Positions 19,275 through 28,783 of a stretch of 64,000 nucleotides of DNA are shown in pieces. Source of the stretch: an uncultured Clostridia bacterium (lineage in GTDB: Bacteria > Bacillota > Clostridia > TANB77 > CAG-508). A program made the position numbers and the translations under genes. Location: positions 124,001 to 188,000 of the forward strand of contig CAKPKP010000001.1 in NCBI GenBank assembly GCA_934167495.1. The letters are read 5' to 3'. Numbering within the stretch: position 1 is the first letter of the stretch; the number at the start of each line of letters is the position of its first letter. The notes beneath the pieces are model-generated. The model searched no databases and was not told where the DNA came from. It saw nothing but the letters and a program-made list of their open reading frames with translations.

Positions 19275-20300
19275 ATGGAAAGTAAAAAAATAAATTTCTT
19301 TTCAAGAATAAAAAAAGCTGTAATTAAATTTGATGATTATGAATTTTTTATTAATGAAAAAGCAAAAGAAGCTATTTTTTATGTATTAAAATTGGTTCTA
19401 ATAATATCAATAATTGTTAGCATAGCAGTTACTTATAAAGTTGTAAATCAAATAGAAAGTATATACAATAATATTTTAAATAATATTCCAGATTTTGAGT
19501 TTTCAGAAGCTAGTTTAACTTCAACTCAAACACTTGAAAAAGTAAATAATGATGAAGACTTTTATTTCCTTATAGATACAAATGAAATAAGTGAAGAAGC
19601 AAAAACAGAATATAAAAATAAATTAGATGAACATATAATGGGAATTGTATTACTTAAAGATAAAGTAATATATAAAATAAATGGAATTTCAGATATGCCA
19701 TATGAAGATGCTATCAAATCATATGGGTTTGATAAATCTAATGTAAGTTTTAATAAAGAGCAAGCAGAAAAATATATAAATGAAAATGTTAAAGGATTTA
19801 ATTTATATTCAGGAATATTTACTGTTATGTTTACATCTTTCTTTTTAGTAACAATAATATCAGTAATATCAGATGTAATTTTACTTACAATATTAGCAAT
19901 GATTACATCAAGAATTGCTAAATTAAAATTAAGTTTCACATCTTCAATGATTGTTGGAATATATTCTATAACACTTCCATTAATATTACTTGGTTTATAC
20001 GATATAGCATCAACACTTACAACATTTAATATAGAATTCTTTGATATTATTTACAGAGCAATAGGATATATATATGTAATTGCTGCAATATTAATAATGA
20101 AATCAAATTTAATCAAACAAAACGTTGAAATCAGTAAAATTGTTGAAGTACAAGAAGAAGTAAGAAAAGAGATTGAGGAAAATAAAGATAATAATTCAGA
20201 TGATGAAGAAAAGAACGATAAAAAAGATAATGAAAAAGATGGTAATGAAGACACAGGAATAGATATAAACGATAATGAACCAGACGGTTCTGAAATATAA
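19275..20300 (+). CDS. DUF1189 family membrane protein
   Basis: 341 residues, starting directly after the alr stop, with AGAAGGGAG within the alr end. One membrane helix lies at ~35-57 (FYVLKLVLIISIIVSIAV); after an extracytoplasmic loop, further helices occur at ~180-215, ~225-250 and ~260-280. The C-terminal ~45 residues are acidic and highly charged (KDNNSDDEEKNDKKDNEKD). This is the layout of DUF1189; function unknown. Probably cotranscribed with alr. Confidence 0.65.
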   Translation: MESKKINFFSRIKKAVIKFDDYEFFINEKAKEAIFYVLKLVLIISIIVSIAVTYKVVNQIESIYNNILNNIPDFEFSEASLTSTQTLEKVNNDEDFYFLIDTNEISEEAKTEYKNKLDEHIMGIVLLKDKVIYKINGISDMPYEDAIKSYGFDKSNVSFNKEQAEKYINENVKGFNLYSGIFTVMFTSFFLVTIISVISDVILLTILAMITSRIAKLKLSFTSSMIVGIYSITLPLILLGLYDIASTLTTFNIEFFDIIYRAIGYIYVIAAILIMKSNLIKQNVEISKIVEVQEEVRKEIEENKDNNSDDEEKNDKKDNEKDGNEDTGIDINDNEPDGSEI

Positions 20301-20333
20301 ACATTCTTGCAAAATGAAATAGAGGAGGTAAAT

Positions 20334-22130
20334 ATGAAAAAGAACGACAAGAAAAAAAATAAGGAATTATTATTCTTAGGAATTGCATTACTTGTATTAG
20401 TGGTTATAGCAGGAGGAATATTTGCATACTTTATGCTAAATAATAACAATGAAGAAAAAGAATTAGCATATACAGACTTAATAACATATATAAATGAAGG
20501 AAAAGTAGAAAAAATTGAAATGACTGTTGGTAGTACTTCTATGAAGGTAAAACTAAAAGATGAGGAAAAAGAGAAAACTACTATTGTTCCAAGTACACAA
20601 GCTTTTATGGAACTTATAAATGAAAAAACACAATCAGGAAATGAAATAAAATTGATTCAAAATAAAGAAAATATATTTATAACAATAGGTTCAACATTAT
20701 TTTCAATATTTCCAACATTAATTCTAGTTGTTTTAATGTTTATGATAATACAAATGCAAGGACTTGGAGATAAAGGAAAAGTTTATGGAACTGAAGAAGG
20801 ACAAAAAACAGATGTTAGATTTGAAGATGTAGCAGGTCTAGATGAAGAAAAAGGAGAATTAATAGAAATAGTAGATTTCTTAAAGAAACCAGATAAATTT
20901 ATCGAAATGGGAGCAAGAATTCCAAAAGGTATTTTATTATATGGAAAGCCAGGAACAGGAAAAACTTTAATTGCTAAAGCAATAGCAGGAGAAGCAGGAG
21001 TTCCATTTATATCAATGAGTGGTTCTGAATTTATAGAGATGTTTGCTGGACTTGGAGCTTCAAGAGTAAGAAAACTATTTGAAAAAGCCAAAAAAATTGC
21101 ACCATGTATTGTATTTATTGATGAAATTGATGCAATAGGTTCAAGAAGAACAAGTAATAGTGGAGCAGAAACAGAAAATAATCAAACATTAAATCAATTA
21201 TTAGTTGAAATGGATGGATTTGAGAGTAATGAAACAATTATAGTTCTTGCTGCAACAAATAGACCAGAGATGTTAGATAAAGCTTTATTAAGACCAGGAA
21301 GATTTGATAGACAAATAACAATTCCAGCTCCAGATTTTAACGGAAGAGTAGAAATATTAAAATTACATTCAAAAGATAAAAAATTCTCAGATAATGTAAA
21401 TTTAAAAGATATAGCAGGAGATACAGCAGGATTTACAGGTGCAGAACTTGCAAATGTTTTAAATGAATCTGCAATAATTGCAACAAGAAATAATCATGAT
21501 GCAATAGAAAAATCAGATATAGAATATGCAATAAAGAAAATAACAGTAGGATTAGAAAAACATAACAGAGTAGTTTCTCAAAAAGACAAAAAATTAACAG
21601 CTTATCATGAAGCAGGACATGCAGTTGTTAGTAAATTCTTAGAAACACAAAAAGATGTTAAAGAAATATCAATTATTCCAAGAGGTCTTGCTGGCGGATA
21701 TACAATGTATAAAACAACAGAAGATAAGTTTTATGTATCTAAAACAGAACTAGAAGAAAAAATGATTGCATTAATGGGAGGAAGAGCTGCTGAAAAATTA
21801 GCATTAGATGATATTTCAACTGGAGCAAGTAATGATTTAGAAGTGGCAACAGGAATTGCAAGAGATATGATAACAACATATGGAATGAGTGAAACATTAG
21901 GACCAATTTCTTTAAAAGTTGATAGCCCAGAAGAATTACAATTATTTGGTGAAAATGTTATAGATGAAGTTGGAGTTCAAGTAAAATCTTTAATAGATAC
22001 AGCATATGTTTCAGCACAAAAAATATTATTAGCACATATGGATATTTTAAAAATAGTAGCAGAAACATTATTAGAAAAAGAAATTATTTCAGGAGAAGAA
22101 TTCGATAGAATAATAGAAGAACAAAAATAA
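20334..22130 (+). CDS. ftsH: ATP-dependent zinc metalloprotease FtsH
   Basis: 598 residues from ATG 20334 behind GAGGAGG; the upstream in-frame TTG precedes the site. Two N-terminal membrane helices (~12-35 and ~115-140) flank a short outer domain. AAA+ module: YGKPGTGKT (Walker A, ~203), VFIDEIDAIGSRR, and the second region of homology RPGRFDRQI. The zinc protease motif HEAGH starts at ~425. The pore segment reads FAGLG instead of the commoner FVGVG, and Walker A has GKPGTGKT where GPPGTGKT is usual. It degrades membrane and short-lived cytosolic proteins. Confidence 0.94.
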   Translation: MKKNDKKKNKELLFLGIALLVLVVIAGGIFAYFMLNNNNEEKELAYTDLITYINEGKVEKIEMTVGSTSMKVKLKDEEKEKTTIVPSTQAFMELINEKTQSGNEIKLIQNKENIFITIGSTLFSIFPTLILVVLMFMIIQMQGLGDKGKVYGTEEGQKTDVRFEDVAGLDEEKGELIEIVDFLKKPDKFIEMGARIPKGILLYGKPGTGKTLIAKAIAGEAGVPFISMSGSEFIEMFAGLGASRVRKLFEKAKKIAPCIVFIDEIDAIGSRRTSNSGAETENNQTLNQLLVEMDGFESNETIIVLAATNRPEMLDKALLRPGRFDRQITIPAPDFNGRVEILKLHSKDKKFSDNVNLKDIAGDTAGFTGAELANVLNESAIIATRNNHDAIEKSDIEYAIKKITVGLEKHNRVVSQKDKKLTAYHEAGHAVVSKFLETQKDVKEISIIPRGLAGGYTMYKTTEDKFYVSKTELEEKMIALMGGRAAEKLALDDISTGASNDLEVATGIARDMITTYGMSETLGPISLKVDSPEELQLFGENVIDEVGVQVKSLIDTAYVSAQKILLAHMDILKIVAETLLEKEIISGEEFDRIIEEQK

Positions 22131-22194
22131 TAGTCATAAAATAAAAAAAGATGAATATAAATTTTTATAAGGAATATTTTGGAGGAGATTAATT

Positions 22195-23361
22195 TTGAAA
22201 AAAAATGTACTTATAATATTTATATCATTTTTTTTATGCTCATGTATTATTCAAAATACAGTATTTGCAATAGATAGTGATGCAACAAATACTATATTGG
22301 AATCACAAAAGGATTCTTTGGGAATATCTGATTTTATAAATGAAGCAGAGGTTTATACAAATGATTCATTCTATAATATAAGTTTAAGTAATGTTTTAAA
22401 TGAAGCTCTAACGGGAAAGATAGAAAAAAAAGGAATTATAAGCAGTATAAATAGAATGCTAGGAACTGAAATAAGAGATTGTTTGAATTCATTTGCTACA
22501 ATATTAGTTATAGTTATAATTCATAGTGTATTTAAAAGTATATGCGAAAATTTAGGAAATAATTCTACTGGAAAAATAGCATATTATATTCAGTACATAT
22601 TAATTCTTACAATAATAATAAACAATTTTTCTGAAATAGTAGTTGATACTAAATCTGCAATAGATAATTTAGTTGGAATGATGAACTCATTAGTTCCGTT
22701 ATTTATAACTCTTATGCTAACAACAGGAAGTATAGTCTCTGCAAATATTGTACAACCTACATTGTTGTTTGCAATAGCATTTGTCGGAAATTTTATATCA
22801 ACATTTATAATTCCTCTTTTATTAATAGGGACAAGCTTATCTGTTGTTTCAAATTTATCTGATGAAATAAAGATAGATAAATTATCTAAATATTTTAAAT
22901 CAAGTATTATTTGGATTTTAGGAATATTACTTACTATTTTTGTTTGCTTGCTATCGATCGAAGGTACTTTGAGTAGTGGAGTAGATGGATTGACAGCTAA
23001 AACAGCTAAAGCTGCGGTATCTAGCTTTATACCTGTTGTAGGAAAAGTATTAGGAGATGCTGTAGATACAGTTATAGGGTGTGCTTCCATACTTAAAAAT
23101 GCAGTAGGAGTATTAGGAATAATTATAATAATAGGAATTGTTGCTAAGCCAATTATAAAGTTATCTTTGTTGTGTATTATATATTATTTAGCATCTGCAC
23201 TTTGTGAAATTATAGCAGATAAGAAAATAGTGAAATTATTAGAGCAAATTGGAGATACATTTAAAATATTATTAGCAATACTTTTTTCCGTTTCTCTATT
23301 ATTTATAGTTGGTATAACTTTGGTAATAAAAATAACTAATAGTGGTTTAATGTATAGATAA
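22195..23361 (+). CDS. spoIIIAE: Stage III sporulation protein AE (isolated copy)
   Basis: 388 residues from TTG 22195, with GGAGGAG upstream. A signal-like N-terminus (1-25) precedes a polytopic membrane protein with about seven to eight helices. The segments LNSFATILVIVIIHSVFKSI, SLVPLFITLMLTTG and AAVSSFIPVVGKVLGDAVDT are characteristic of SpoIIIAE. In spore formers it is part of the SpoIIIA-SpoIIQ channel linking mother cell and forespore. The other spoIIIA genes are not adjacent; ftsH precedes and pyrB follows. Confidence 0.85.
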   Translation: MKKNVLIIFISFFLCSCIIQNTVFAIDSDATNTILESQKDSLGISDFINEAEVYTNDSFYNISLSNVLNEALTGKIEKKGIISSINRMLGTEIRDCLNSFATILVIVIIHSVFKSICENLGNNSTGKIAYYIQYILILTIIINNFSEIVVDTKSAIDNLVGMMNSLVPLFITLMLTTGSIVSANIVQPTLLFAIAFVGNFISTFIIPLLLIGTSLSVVSNLSDEIKIDKLSKYFKSSIIWILGILLTIFVCLLSIEGTLSSGVDGLTAKTAKAAVSSFIPVVGKVLGDAVDTVIGCASILKNAVGVLGIIIIIGIVAKPIIKLSLLCIIYYLASALCEIIADKKIVKLLEQIGDTFKILLAILFSVSLLFIVGITLVIKITNSGLMYR

Positions 23362-23482
23362 ATATAATTTAGCCTCCAGTTTATATAAAAAAAGTATTGA
23401 AATTTATACAATTTTGATATAATATATGAAATAAAGTAAAAAAGCAGTATGTATGTAGAAATATATTAAGGAGGATTTTTGT

Positions 23483-24385
23483 ATGAAAAATGTACTAAGT
23501 TGTGATCAATATACAAGAGAAAGTTTGGAGAAAGTTTTAGTGTTAGCAGAAAAAATAAAAAATAACCCAAAAGCTTTTTCTAAAGTATTAGATGGAAAAA
23601 TAGTAGCAGTTATGTTTTTTGAACCAAGTACAAGAACTAGAATGTCATTTGAATCTGCTATTCAAAGATTGGGAGCTAAAATGATTGTTACAGAGAATGC
23701 AATGTCTAACTCTTCAACAACAAAAGGCGAAACTTTAGAAGATACTATTAGAGTAATAGAAGGTTATGCAGATGCAATTGTTATGAGACATAAAGAAAAT
23801 GATGCAGCAGAAAGAGCTGCTAAAGTTTCTAAACTTCCAATATTAAATGCTGGAAGTGGTTCAGGAGAACATCCAACACAAGCTATGCTTGATATGTTCA
23901 CAATAAAAGAAAAACATGGAAAAATAGATGGAATAAAAGTTGCAGTATTAGGAGATTTAAAATATGGTAGAACAATCCATTCTTTGATTAAACTTTTATC
24001 ATTATATAAAGATGTTACAATATATGGTTTAAGTAAGAAAGAATTTGCATTACCAGAAGAATATGTAGAATTTTTAAAAGAAAAAGGTACAAAATATGTA
24101 GTATGCAATAGCTTTGATGAAATACCATCAGAAGTACAAGTTTTATATCATACAAGAATACAATCAGAAAGATTTGAAGGAGATTTTGGAAAAGAAGAAT
24201 TTATAGTAAACAAAGAAGTTTTAAATAAATTTAGTAAAGACACAATATTATTACATCCATTACCAAGAGTAAATGAAATAAGTACAGATGTTGATGATGA
24301 TGATAGAGCAATGTTCTTTAAACAAGCACATAATGGAGTTTGGACAAGAATGGCTTTATTAATACAAGCTTTTGGAATTGAATAA
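23483..24385 (+). CDS. pyrB: Aspartate carbamoyltransferase catalytic subunit
   Basis: 300 residues. The carbamoyl phosphate motif FFEPSTRTRMSFESA is at ~51-65, HPTQAMLDM at ~131 and LLHPLPRVNEI near 255, with no ornithine-specific motif. It makes carbamoyl aspartate in pyrimidine synthesis. The start follows AAGGAGG. No pyrI is adjacent, so the regulatory chain is absent or elsewhere. Confidence 0.93.
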   Translation: MKNVLSCDQYTRESLEKVLVLAEKIKNNPKAFSKVLDGKIVAVMFFEPSTRTRMSFESAIQRLGAKMIVTENAMSNSSTTKGETLEDTIRVIEGYADAIVMRHKENDAAERAAKVSKLPILNAGSGSGEHPTQAMLDMFTIKEKHGKIDGIKVAVLGDLKYGRTIHSLIKLLSLYKDVTIYGLSKKEFALPEEYVEFLKEKGTKYVVCNSFDEIPSEVQVLYHTRIQSERFEGDFGKEEFIVNKEVLNKFSKDTILLHPLPRVNEISTDVDDDDRAMFFKQAHNGVWTRMALLIQAFGIE

Positions 24386-24406
24386 TAAAAAATATAGGGG
24401 GAAGAC

Positions 24407-25408
24407 ATGAATTTTATAGAAACTGTAAAAAGTAGAGCAAAGCAAAGTATAAAAACTATAGTATTGCCAGAAACAAACGATATACGTACTTTAACAGCCG
24501 CAAGTATAGTAGTAAAAGAAAAATTTGCAAATGTTATTTTAATAGGAAATGTAGATAATATTCAAAATTTAGCAAAAGAAAACAATTTAGATATAACAGG
24601 AGTTAAAATTATAGATCCACAAACTTCAGATAAAAAAGAAGAATATTCAAATGCATTATATGAATTAAGAAAAAATAAAGGAATGACAATTGAGGATGCA
24701 AAGAATAAAATATTAGATAACGTTTATTTTGGAATGATGATGGTTAAACTTGGAGAAGCTGATGGATTAGTTTCAGGAGCAGCACATTCAACAGCAGATA
24801 CTTTAAGACCTGCTTTGCAAATATTAAAAACAGCACCAGATACAAAACTTGTTTCTGCATTCTTTGTTATGGTTGTTCCAAATTCAGAATATGGTGAAGA
24901 TGGAGTATTTGTTTTTGGAGATTGTGGTTTAAATCCTAATCCAAATGCAGATGAATTATCTGAAATAGCAATATCATCAGCAGAAAGTTTTAGAACTTTA
25001 GTTCAAAAAGAACCAAAAATTGGAATGCTTTCATATTCTACTTTTGGAAGTGCAAAATCTGAGCTTGTAGACAAAGTAGTTGAAGCAACAAAATTACTTA
25101 AAGAAAAAAGACCAGATATATTATCTGAAGGAGAATTACAACTAGATGCAGCAATAGTTCCAAGTATAGCAAAAAGCAAAGCACCAAATAGTGATGTAGC
25201 AGGAAATTGCAATACATTAATATTCCCAGATTTAAATGCAGGAAATATAGGTTACAAATTAGTTCAAAGATTAGCAAAAGCAGAAGCATATGGACCATTA
25301 TGCCAAGGAATTGCTAAGCCAGTTAACGATTTATCAAGAGGTTGTACAAGTGAAGATATAGTAGGAGTAATTGCTATAACAGCAGTACAAGCACAAAATA
25401 ATAAATAA
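24407..25408 (+). CDS. pta: Phosphate acetyltransferase
   Basis: 333 residues, the single-domain Pta form. Recognisable segments are TIVLPETNDIRTL near the start, GEADGLVSGAAHSTADTLRPA (in parts, ~115-135), GDCGLNPNP and the C-terminal GNCNTLIFPDLNAGNIGYK region. It converts acetyl-CoA to acetyl phosphate. A 17-base gap separates it from ackA, so the two form the usual acetate/ATP operon. Confidence 0.96.
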   Translation: MNFIETVKSRAKQSIKTIVLPETNDIRTLTAASIVVKEKFANVILIGNVDNIQNLAKENNLDITGVKIIDPQTSDKKEEYSNALYELRKNKGMTIEDAKNKILDNVYFGMMMVKLGEADGLVSGAAHSTADTLRPALQILKTAPDTKLVSAFFVMVVPNSEYGEDGVFVFGDCGLNPNPNADELSEIAISSAESFRTLVQKEPKIGMLSYSTFGSAKSELVDKVVEATKLLKEKRPDILSEGELQLDAAIVPSIAKSKAPNSDVAGNCNTLIFPDLNAGNIGYKLVQRLAKAEAYGPLCQGIAKPVNDLSRGCTSEDIVGVIAITAVQAQNNK

Positions 25409-25425
25409 ATTTTAGGAGGATAAAA

Positions 25426-26616
25426 ATGAAAATATTAGTTATAAATTGTGGAAGTTCATCTTTAAAATATCAATTAATAGATATGGAAAACGAAAATGTA
25501 ATGGCAAAAGGTAATTTTGAAAGAATAGGAGAACAAGAATCTTTTTTAACACATAAAGTAAATGGGGAAAAATATGTAATAAAAGAACATGTAAAAAATC
25601 ATGAAGAGGCTATAAAAATAGTATTAGAACAATTTGTAAATAGTGAATATGGAGTTATCAAATCATTAGAAGAAATTGATGCAATAGGTCATAGAATTGT
25701 ACATGGTGGAGAGATATTTGATAAATCTGTTGCAATAACAGAAGATGTTATTAATAAAATAGATCAATGTTCAGCTTTAGCTCCATTACATAATCCGGCA
25801 GCAATATTAGGAATAAGAGCATGTCAAAAAGCTATGCCTGGAGTTCCTATGGCAGCTGTATTTGATACAGCATTTCATCAAACAATGCCAAAAGAAAATT
25901 ATATTTATCCAATACCATATGAATATTATGAAAAATATAGAATAAGAAAATATGGTGCACATGGTACTTCACATCAATATGTTGCAAAAATAGCTGCAGA
26001 ACTTGAAAACAAACCAATAGAAGAATTAAAAATAGTAACATGTCACTTAGGTCAAGGAGCTAGTATTACAGCTGTTGATGGTGGAAAATCTATAGATACT
26101 TCAATGGGATTATCTCCTTTAGGTGGTATACCAATGGTAACAAGATCAGGAGATTTAGATCCATCAGTTGTTACAGACATAATGGAAAAAGAAGGATTAT
26201 CAGCAAAAGAAATGAATACTTTATTAAATAAAAAATCAGGTTTATATGGAATAACTGGTTTAAATCCAGACTTTAGAGAGATAGAGCTTGCTTCATATGA
26301 TGAAAATATGCCAAAAGCTAAAATAGCTATTGAATTATTTACTAAAACAATAGCTCAATTCATAGCAAAATATGCTGTTTCAATGAAAGGATTAGACGTT
26401 GTTGTATTTACTGGTGGAATAGGTGAAAATCAAATTAACATCAGAAAGAAAATATGCGAAGATTTAGAATTTATGGGATTAAGAATAGATATAGAGAAAA
26501 ATGATGTTAAAGGCGAAGAAAGATTAATAACAAAAGAAGATTCAAAAATTAGAGCATATATAATCCCTACAAATGAAGAGCTAGTTATTGCAAGAGATAC
26601 CAAGAATTTAATATAA
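25426..26616 (+). CDS. ackA: Acetate kinase
   Basis: 396 residues, full length. NCGSSSLKYQL opens the ASKHA fold; GHRIVHGG, the catalytic Asp in FDTAFHQTMP, GAHGTSHQYV, HLGQGASI and FTGGIGEN are all present. It makes ATP from acetyl phosphate, the final step of acetate fermentation. TTTAGGAGG precedes the start. Confidence 0.98.
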   Translation: MKILVINCGSSSLKYQLIDMENENVMAKGNFERIGEQESFLTHKVNGEKYVIKEHVKNHEEAIKIVLEQFVNSEYGVIKSLEEIDAIGHRIVHGGEIFDKSVAITEDVINKIDQCSALAPLHNPAAILGIRACQKAMPGVPMAAVFDTAFHQTMPKENYIYPIPYEYYEKYRIRKYGAHGTSHQYVAKIAAELENKPIEELKIVTCHLGQGASITAVDGGKSIDTSMGLSPLGGIPMVTRSGDLDPSVVTDIMEKEGLSAKEMNTLLNKKSGLYGITGLNPDFREIELASYDENMPKAKIAIELFTKTIAQFIAKYAVSMKGLDVVVFTGGIGENQINIRKKICEDLEFMGLRIDIEKNDVKGEERLITKEDSKIRAYIIPTNEELVIARDTKNLI

Positions 26617-26621
26617 AGCTA

Positions 26622-26650
26622 TTGACAAATAAAGAAAAAAAAGGTATACT
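26622..26650 (+). promoter_or_regulatory. Consensus sigma-A promoter for rpmF
   Basis: TTGACA at 26622-26627 and TATACT at 26645-26650 with a 17-base spacer, starting six bases after the ackA stop. rpmF therefore has its own strong promoter. Confidence 0.75.
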
Positions 26651-26718
26651 TTTATAGTAACTTTGATAAATAATAAAAAATCATATATTTATAAATACAA
26701 AACAAGGAGGGAATAAAA

Positions 26719-26898
26719 ATGGCACAACCAAAAAGAAGATGGTCAAAAGCTAGAACAGGCTTAAAAAGATCAACATGGAAATTAGAAAACCAAAATTTAG
26801 CTACTTGTTCACATTGTCATGAACCAGTATTACAACACAGAGTTTGTCCAAACTGCGGATACTATAATGGAAAAGAAGTAGTAAAAAAAGAAGCATAA
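26719..26898 (+). CDS. rpmF: 50S ribosomal protein L32
   Basis: 59 residues. MAQPKRRWSKART is the typical basic start, and the zinc ribbon is C30-x2-C33 ... C43-x2-C46 (CSHC, CPNC), so this is the zinc-binding form. AAGGAGGG precedes ATG 26719. In many Firmicutes a yceD (DUF177) gene sits before rpmF; here ackA does, with no room for yceD. Confidence 0.97.
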   Translation: MAQPKRRWSKARTGLKRSTWKLENQNLATCSHCHEPVLQHRVCPNCGYYNGKEVVKKEA

Positions 26899-26901
26899 AA
26901 T

Positions 26902-26923
26902 AACGTCCTCGGACGTTTTTTTT
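26902..26923 (+). terminator. Terminator after rpmF
   Basis: AACGTC-CTCG-GACGTT followed by eight T, three bases after the stop. Confidence 0.85.
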
Positions 26924-27040
26924 ATATAATAGGAAAATCATACAATTTTCCTATTATATAAATACTTTGTACAGAAATTTGTTATATGCAAATTTCACAC
27001 ACGAACAATTAAACGTGGGCTAAATTCTACAAATTTAAAT
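26922..27040 (+). repeat. Structured intergenic repeat, copy 1 (3'-truncated)
   Basis: Hairpin 1 (TTATATAATAGGAAAAT / ATTTTCCTATTATATAA, 26922-26962), the linker AAATACTTTGTACAGAAATTTG, hairpin 2 (GAAATTTG/CAAATTTC), then ACACGAACAATTAAACGTGGGCT, written here in parts: ACACGAACAATT and AAACGTGGGCT. The right arm of hairpin 3 is missing and the next gene begins. Same family as 33435, 43031, 44173 and 58296. Confidence 0.8.
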
Positions 27041-27051
27041 ATAGGTGAAAT

Positions 27052-28770
27052 ATGAAATTAGAAAAGAAAAGATATTCTTATATAATAATTGCGGTAATAA
27101 GTATTATAATGTGTTTGGGATTTAAGGACTATGATATAACACTTGCAGATGATGGATTTGTTCATTATTTAAGAGTAATTGGAACTGTAGAGTCTTTAAA
27201 TGAAGGAATAATTCCACCACTTATTAGTCAATATTTTGTAAATAATTTAGGATATGGTATAAATCTATTTTATAATCCAATTGTAACTTATATACCTACT
27301 TTTTTAAAGATGTTATTGCCATTTTCATATTCTTACATATTAAAATTCTTTACATGTTTAACAGTATTTTTATCTGGTATATTTATGTTTGAATTTTGCA
27401 GAAATATTTTTAAAAATAATAATATAGCAATAATTTCAGCAGTTTTGTATATAACAGCACCATATAGATTAACAGATATTTATATAAGATTTGCAATGGG
27501 GGAATTTACAGCATTTGTTTTTATTCCAATTTTATTATTAGGACTATATAATTTATTTTACGAAAATACAGAAAAAAGTTATTATATAACAATAGGTGCA
27601 GTAGGATTAATTCTTACACATACAATAACTTTATATTATATGTGTTTTTTTAGTATATTATTTGTAATATTAAATATAAAGAAATTAAAAAATATAAAAA
27701 TAATAAAAAAAATACTAATAAACATAGCTTTTATTGTAACAATTAGTGCATTTTTCTTAGTTCCACTTTTAGAATGTAAAATGTTTGCTAATTATGCAAT
27801 ATTTGATGAAAATATAATGCAAACTAATGCAGAATGGGTAAAAGGAAAAACTATTCCTTTATCAGAAATATTTTTAAACAATGCTAAAACAGACGAAGAT
27901 TTAAATGTGTTATTTAGAATAGGAACACCATGTTTAGTATTTATTTTAATAGGAGTACTAATTTTCAAAAAAATAGATAATAAATATAAAAAATATTATA
28001 TAATAAATATGGTATTTTCATTATTATGTATATTTATGGCAAGTGAATATTTTCCTTGGGACAAGCTTCCAAATATATTATGCAAAATACAGTATCCATG
28101 GAGAATGATAGGTTTTTTAACAGTATTTTTATCTATAGTGTGTTCAATAAACTTTTGTACATTTTTAGATATTTGTACAGTTAATAAACCAAAGGCTAAA
28201 ATGATATTTTTATGTATAATGATATGTTTAATAACAGCAAGTGGCATTGTAGATATATTGCCATATTTACAAGGTATGAGTGATAAAGAAAACAATAACG
28301 ATATAAAATATGAAGAGTATATATTAAGTAATTTATCTATAGAACCAATGCAAATAAATAGGGAATATCTTCCTACAAAAGCACTTATGAATTTAAACTA
28401 CATATCAAATAGAGATGAAAATGTAAAAATCATGAATGGAAATGCTAATATTAAAAACACAAAAAAAGAAAATTTAAATTATAGTTTTGAATATTCAAAT
28501 GCAGAGAAAGATACAATAGTTGAATTACCATATTTGTATTATCCATATTATAATGTTAAAATAAATAATGAAAAAGTAGATATTATTGAATCAAGTAATG
28601 GATTAATATCGTTAAAATTAAATGGTGAAGGAACTGTTACTTTAAAATATAGTTTAACTATATTTTCAAAAATAGCATATATAATTTCAATAATAAGTTT
28701 AATAATATTTATAATATATGTTATAAAGAAAAAAGAAAATATAAAGCTTATAGAAGAAAGAGAAAATTAA
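27052..28770 (+). CDS. Polytopic membrane protein, GT-C/PTPS-related type
   Basis: 572 residues. About ten to eleven membrane helices occupy 1-395, beginning at ~8-24. An early loop reads FKDYDITLADDGFVHYLRVI, with acidic residues where GT-C glycosyltransferases carry catalytic Asp/Glu. The next segments (VLYITAPYRLTDIYIRFAMG, EFTAFVFIPILLLGLYNLF) resemble the '6-pyruvoyl-tetrahydropterin synthase-related' membrane family. A soluble C-terminal domain (~420-540) and a last helix follow. It may transfer a sugar from a lipid donor to a surface polymer, by inference. The ribosome binding site AGGTG is weak and close. Confidence 0.6.
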   Translation: MKLEKKRYSYIIIAVISIIMCLGFKDYDITLADDGFVHYLRVIGTVESLNEGIIPPLISQYFVNNLGYGINLFYNPIVTYIPTFLKMLLPFSYSYILKFFTCLTVFLSGIFMFEFCRNIFKNNNIAIISAVLYITAPYRLTDIYIRFAMGEFTAFVFIPILLLGLYNLFYENTEKSYYITIGAVGLILTHTITLYYMCFFSILFVILNIKKLKNIKIIKKILINIAFIVTISAFFLVPLLECKMFANYAIFDENIMQTNAEWVKGKTIPLSEIFLNNAKTDEDLNVLFRIGTPCLVFILIGVLIFKKIDNKYKKYYIINMVFSLLCIFMASEYFPWDKLPNILCKIQYPWRMIGFLTVFLSIVCSINFCTFLDICTVNKPKAKMIFLCIMICLITASGIVDILPYLQGMSDKENNNDIKYEEYILSNLSIEPMQINREYLPTKALMNLNYISNRDENVKIMNGNANIKNTKKENLNYSFEYSNAEKDTIVELPYLYYPYYNVKINNEKVDIIESSNGLISLKLNGEGTVTLKYSLTIFSKIAYIISIISLIIFIIYVIKKKENIKLIEEREN

Positions 28771-28783
28771 AAGGAGGTAGAAA

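Noticed and set aside
26922..27040. Treating the repeats as ordinary terminators
   Set aside because: Hairpin 1 alone could terminate, but copies share a long conserved sequence beyond it plus two further hairpins, and several follow a separate complete terminator.
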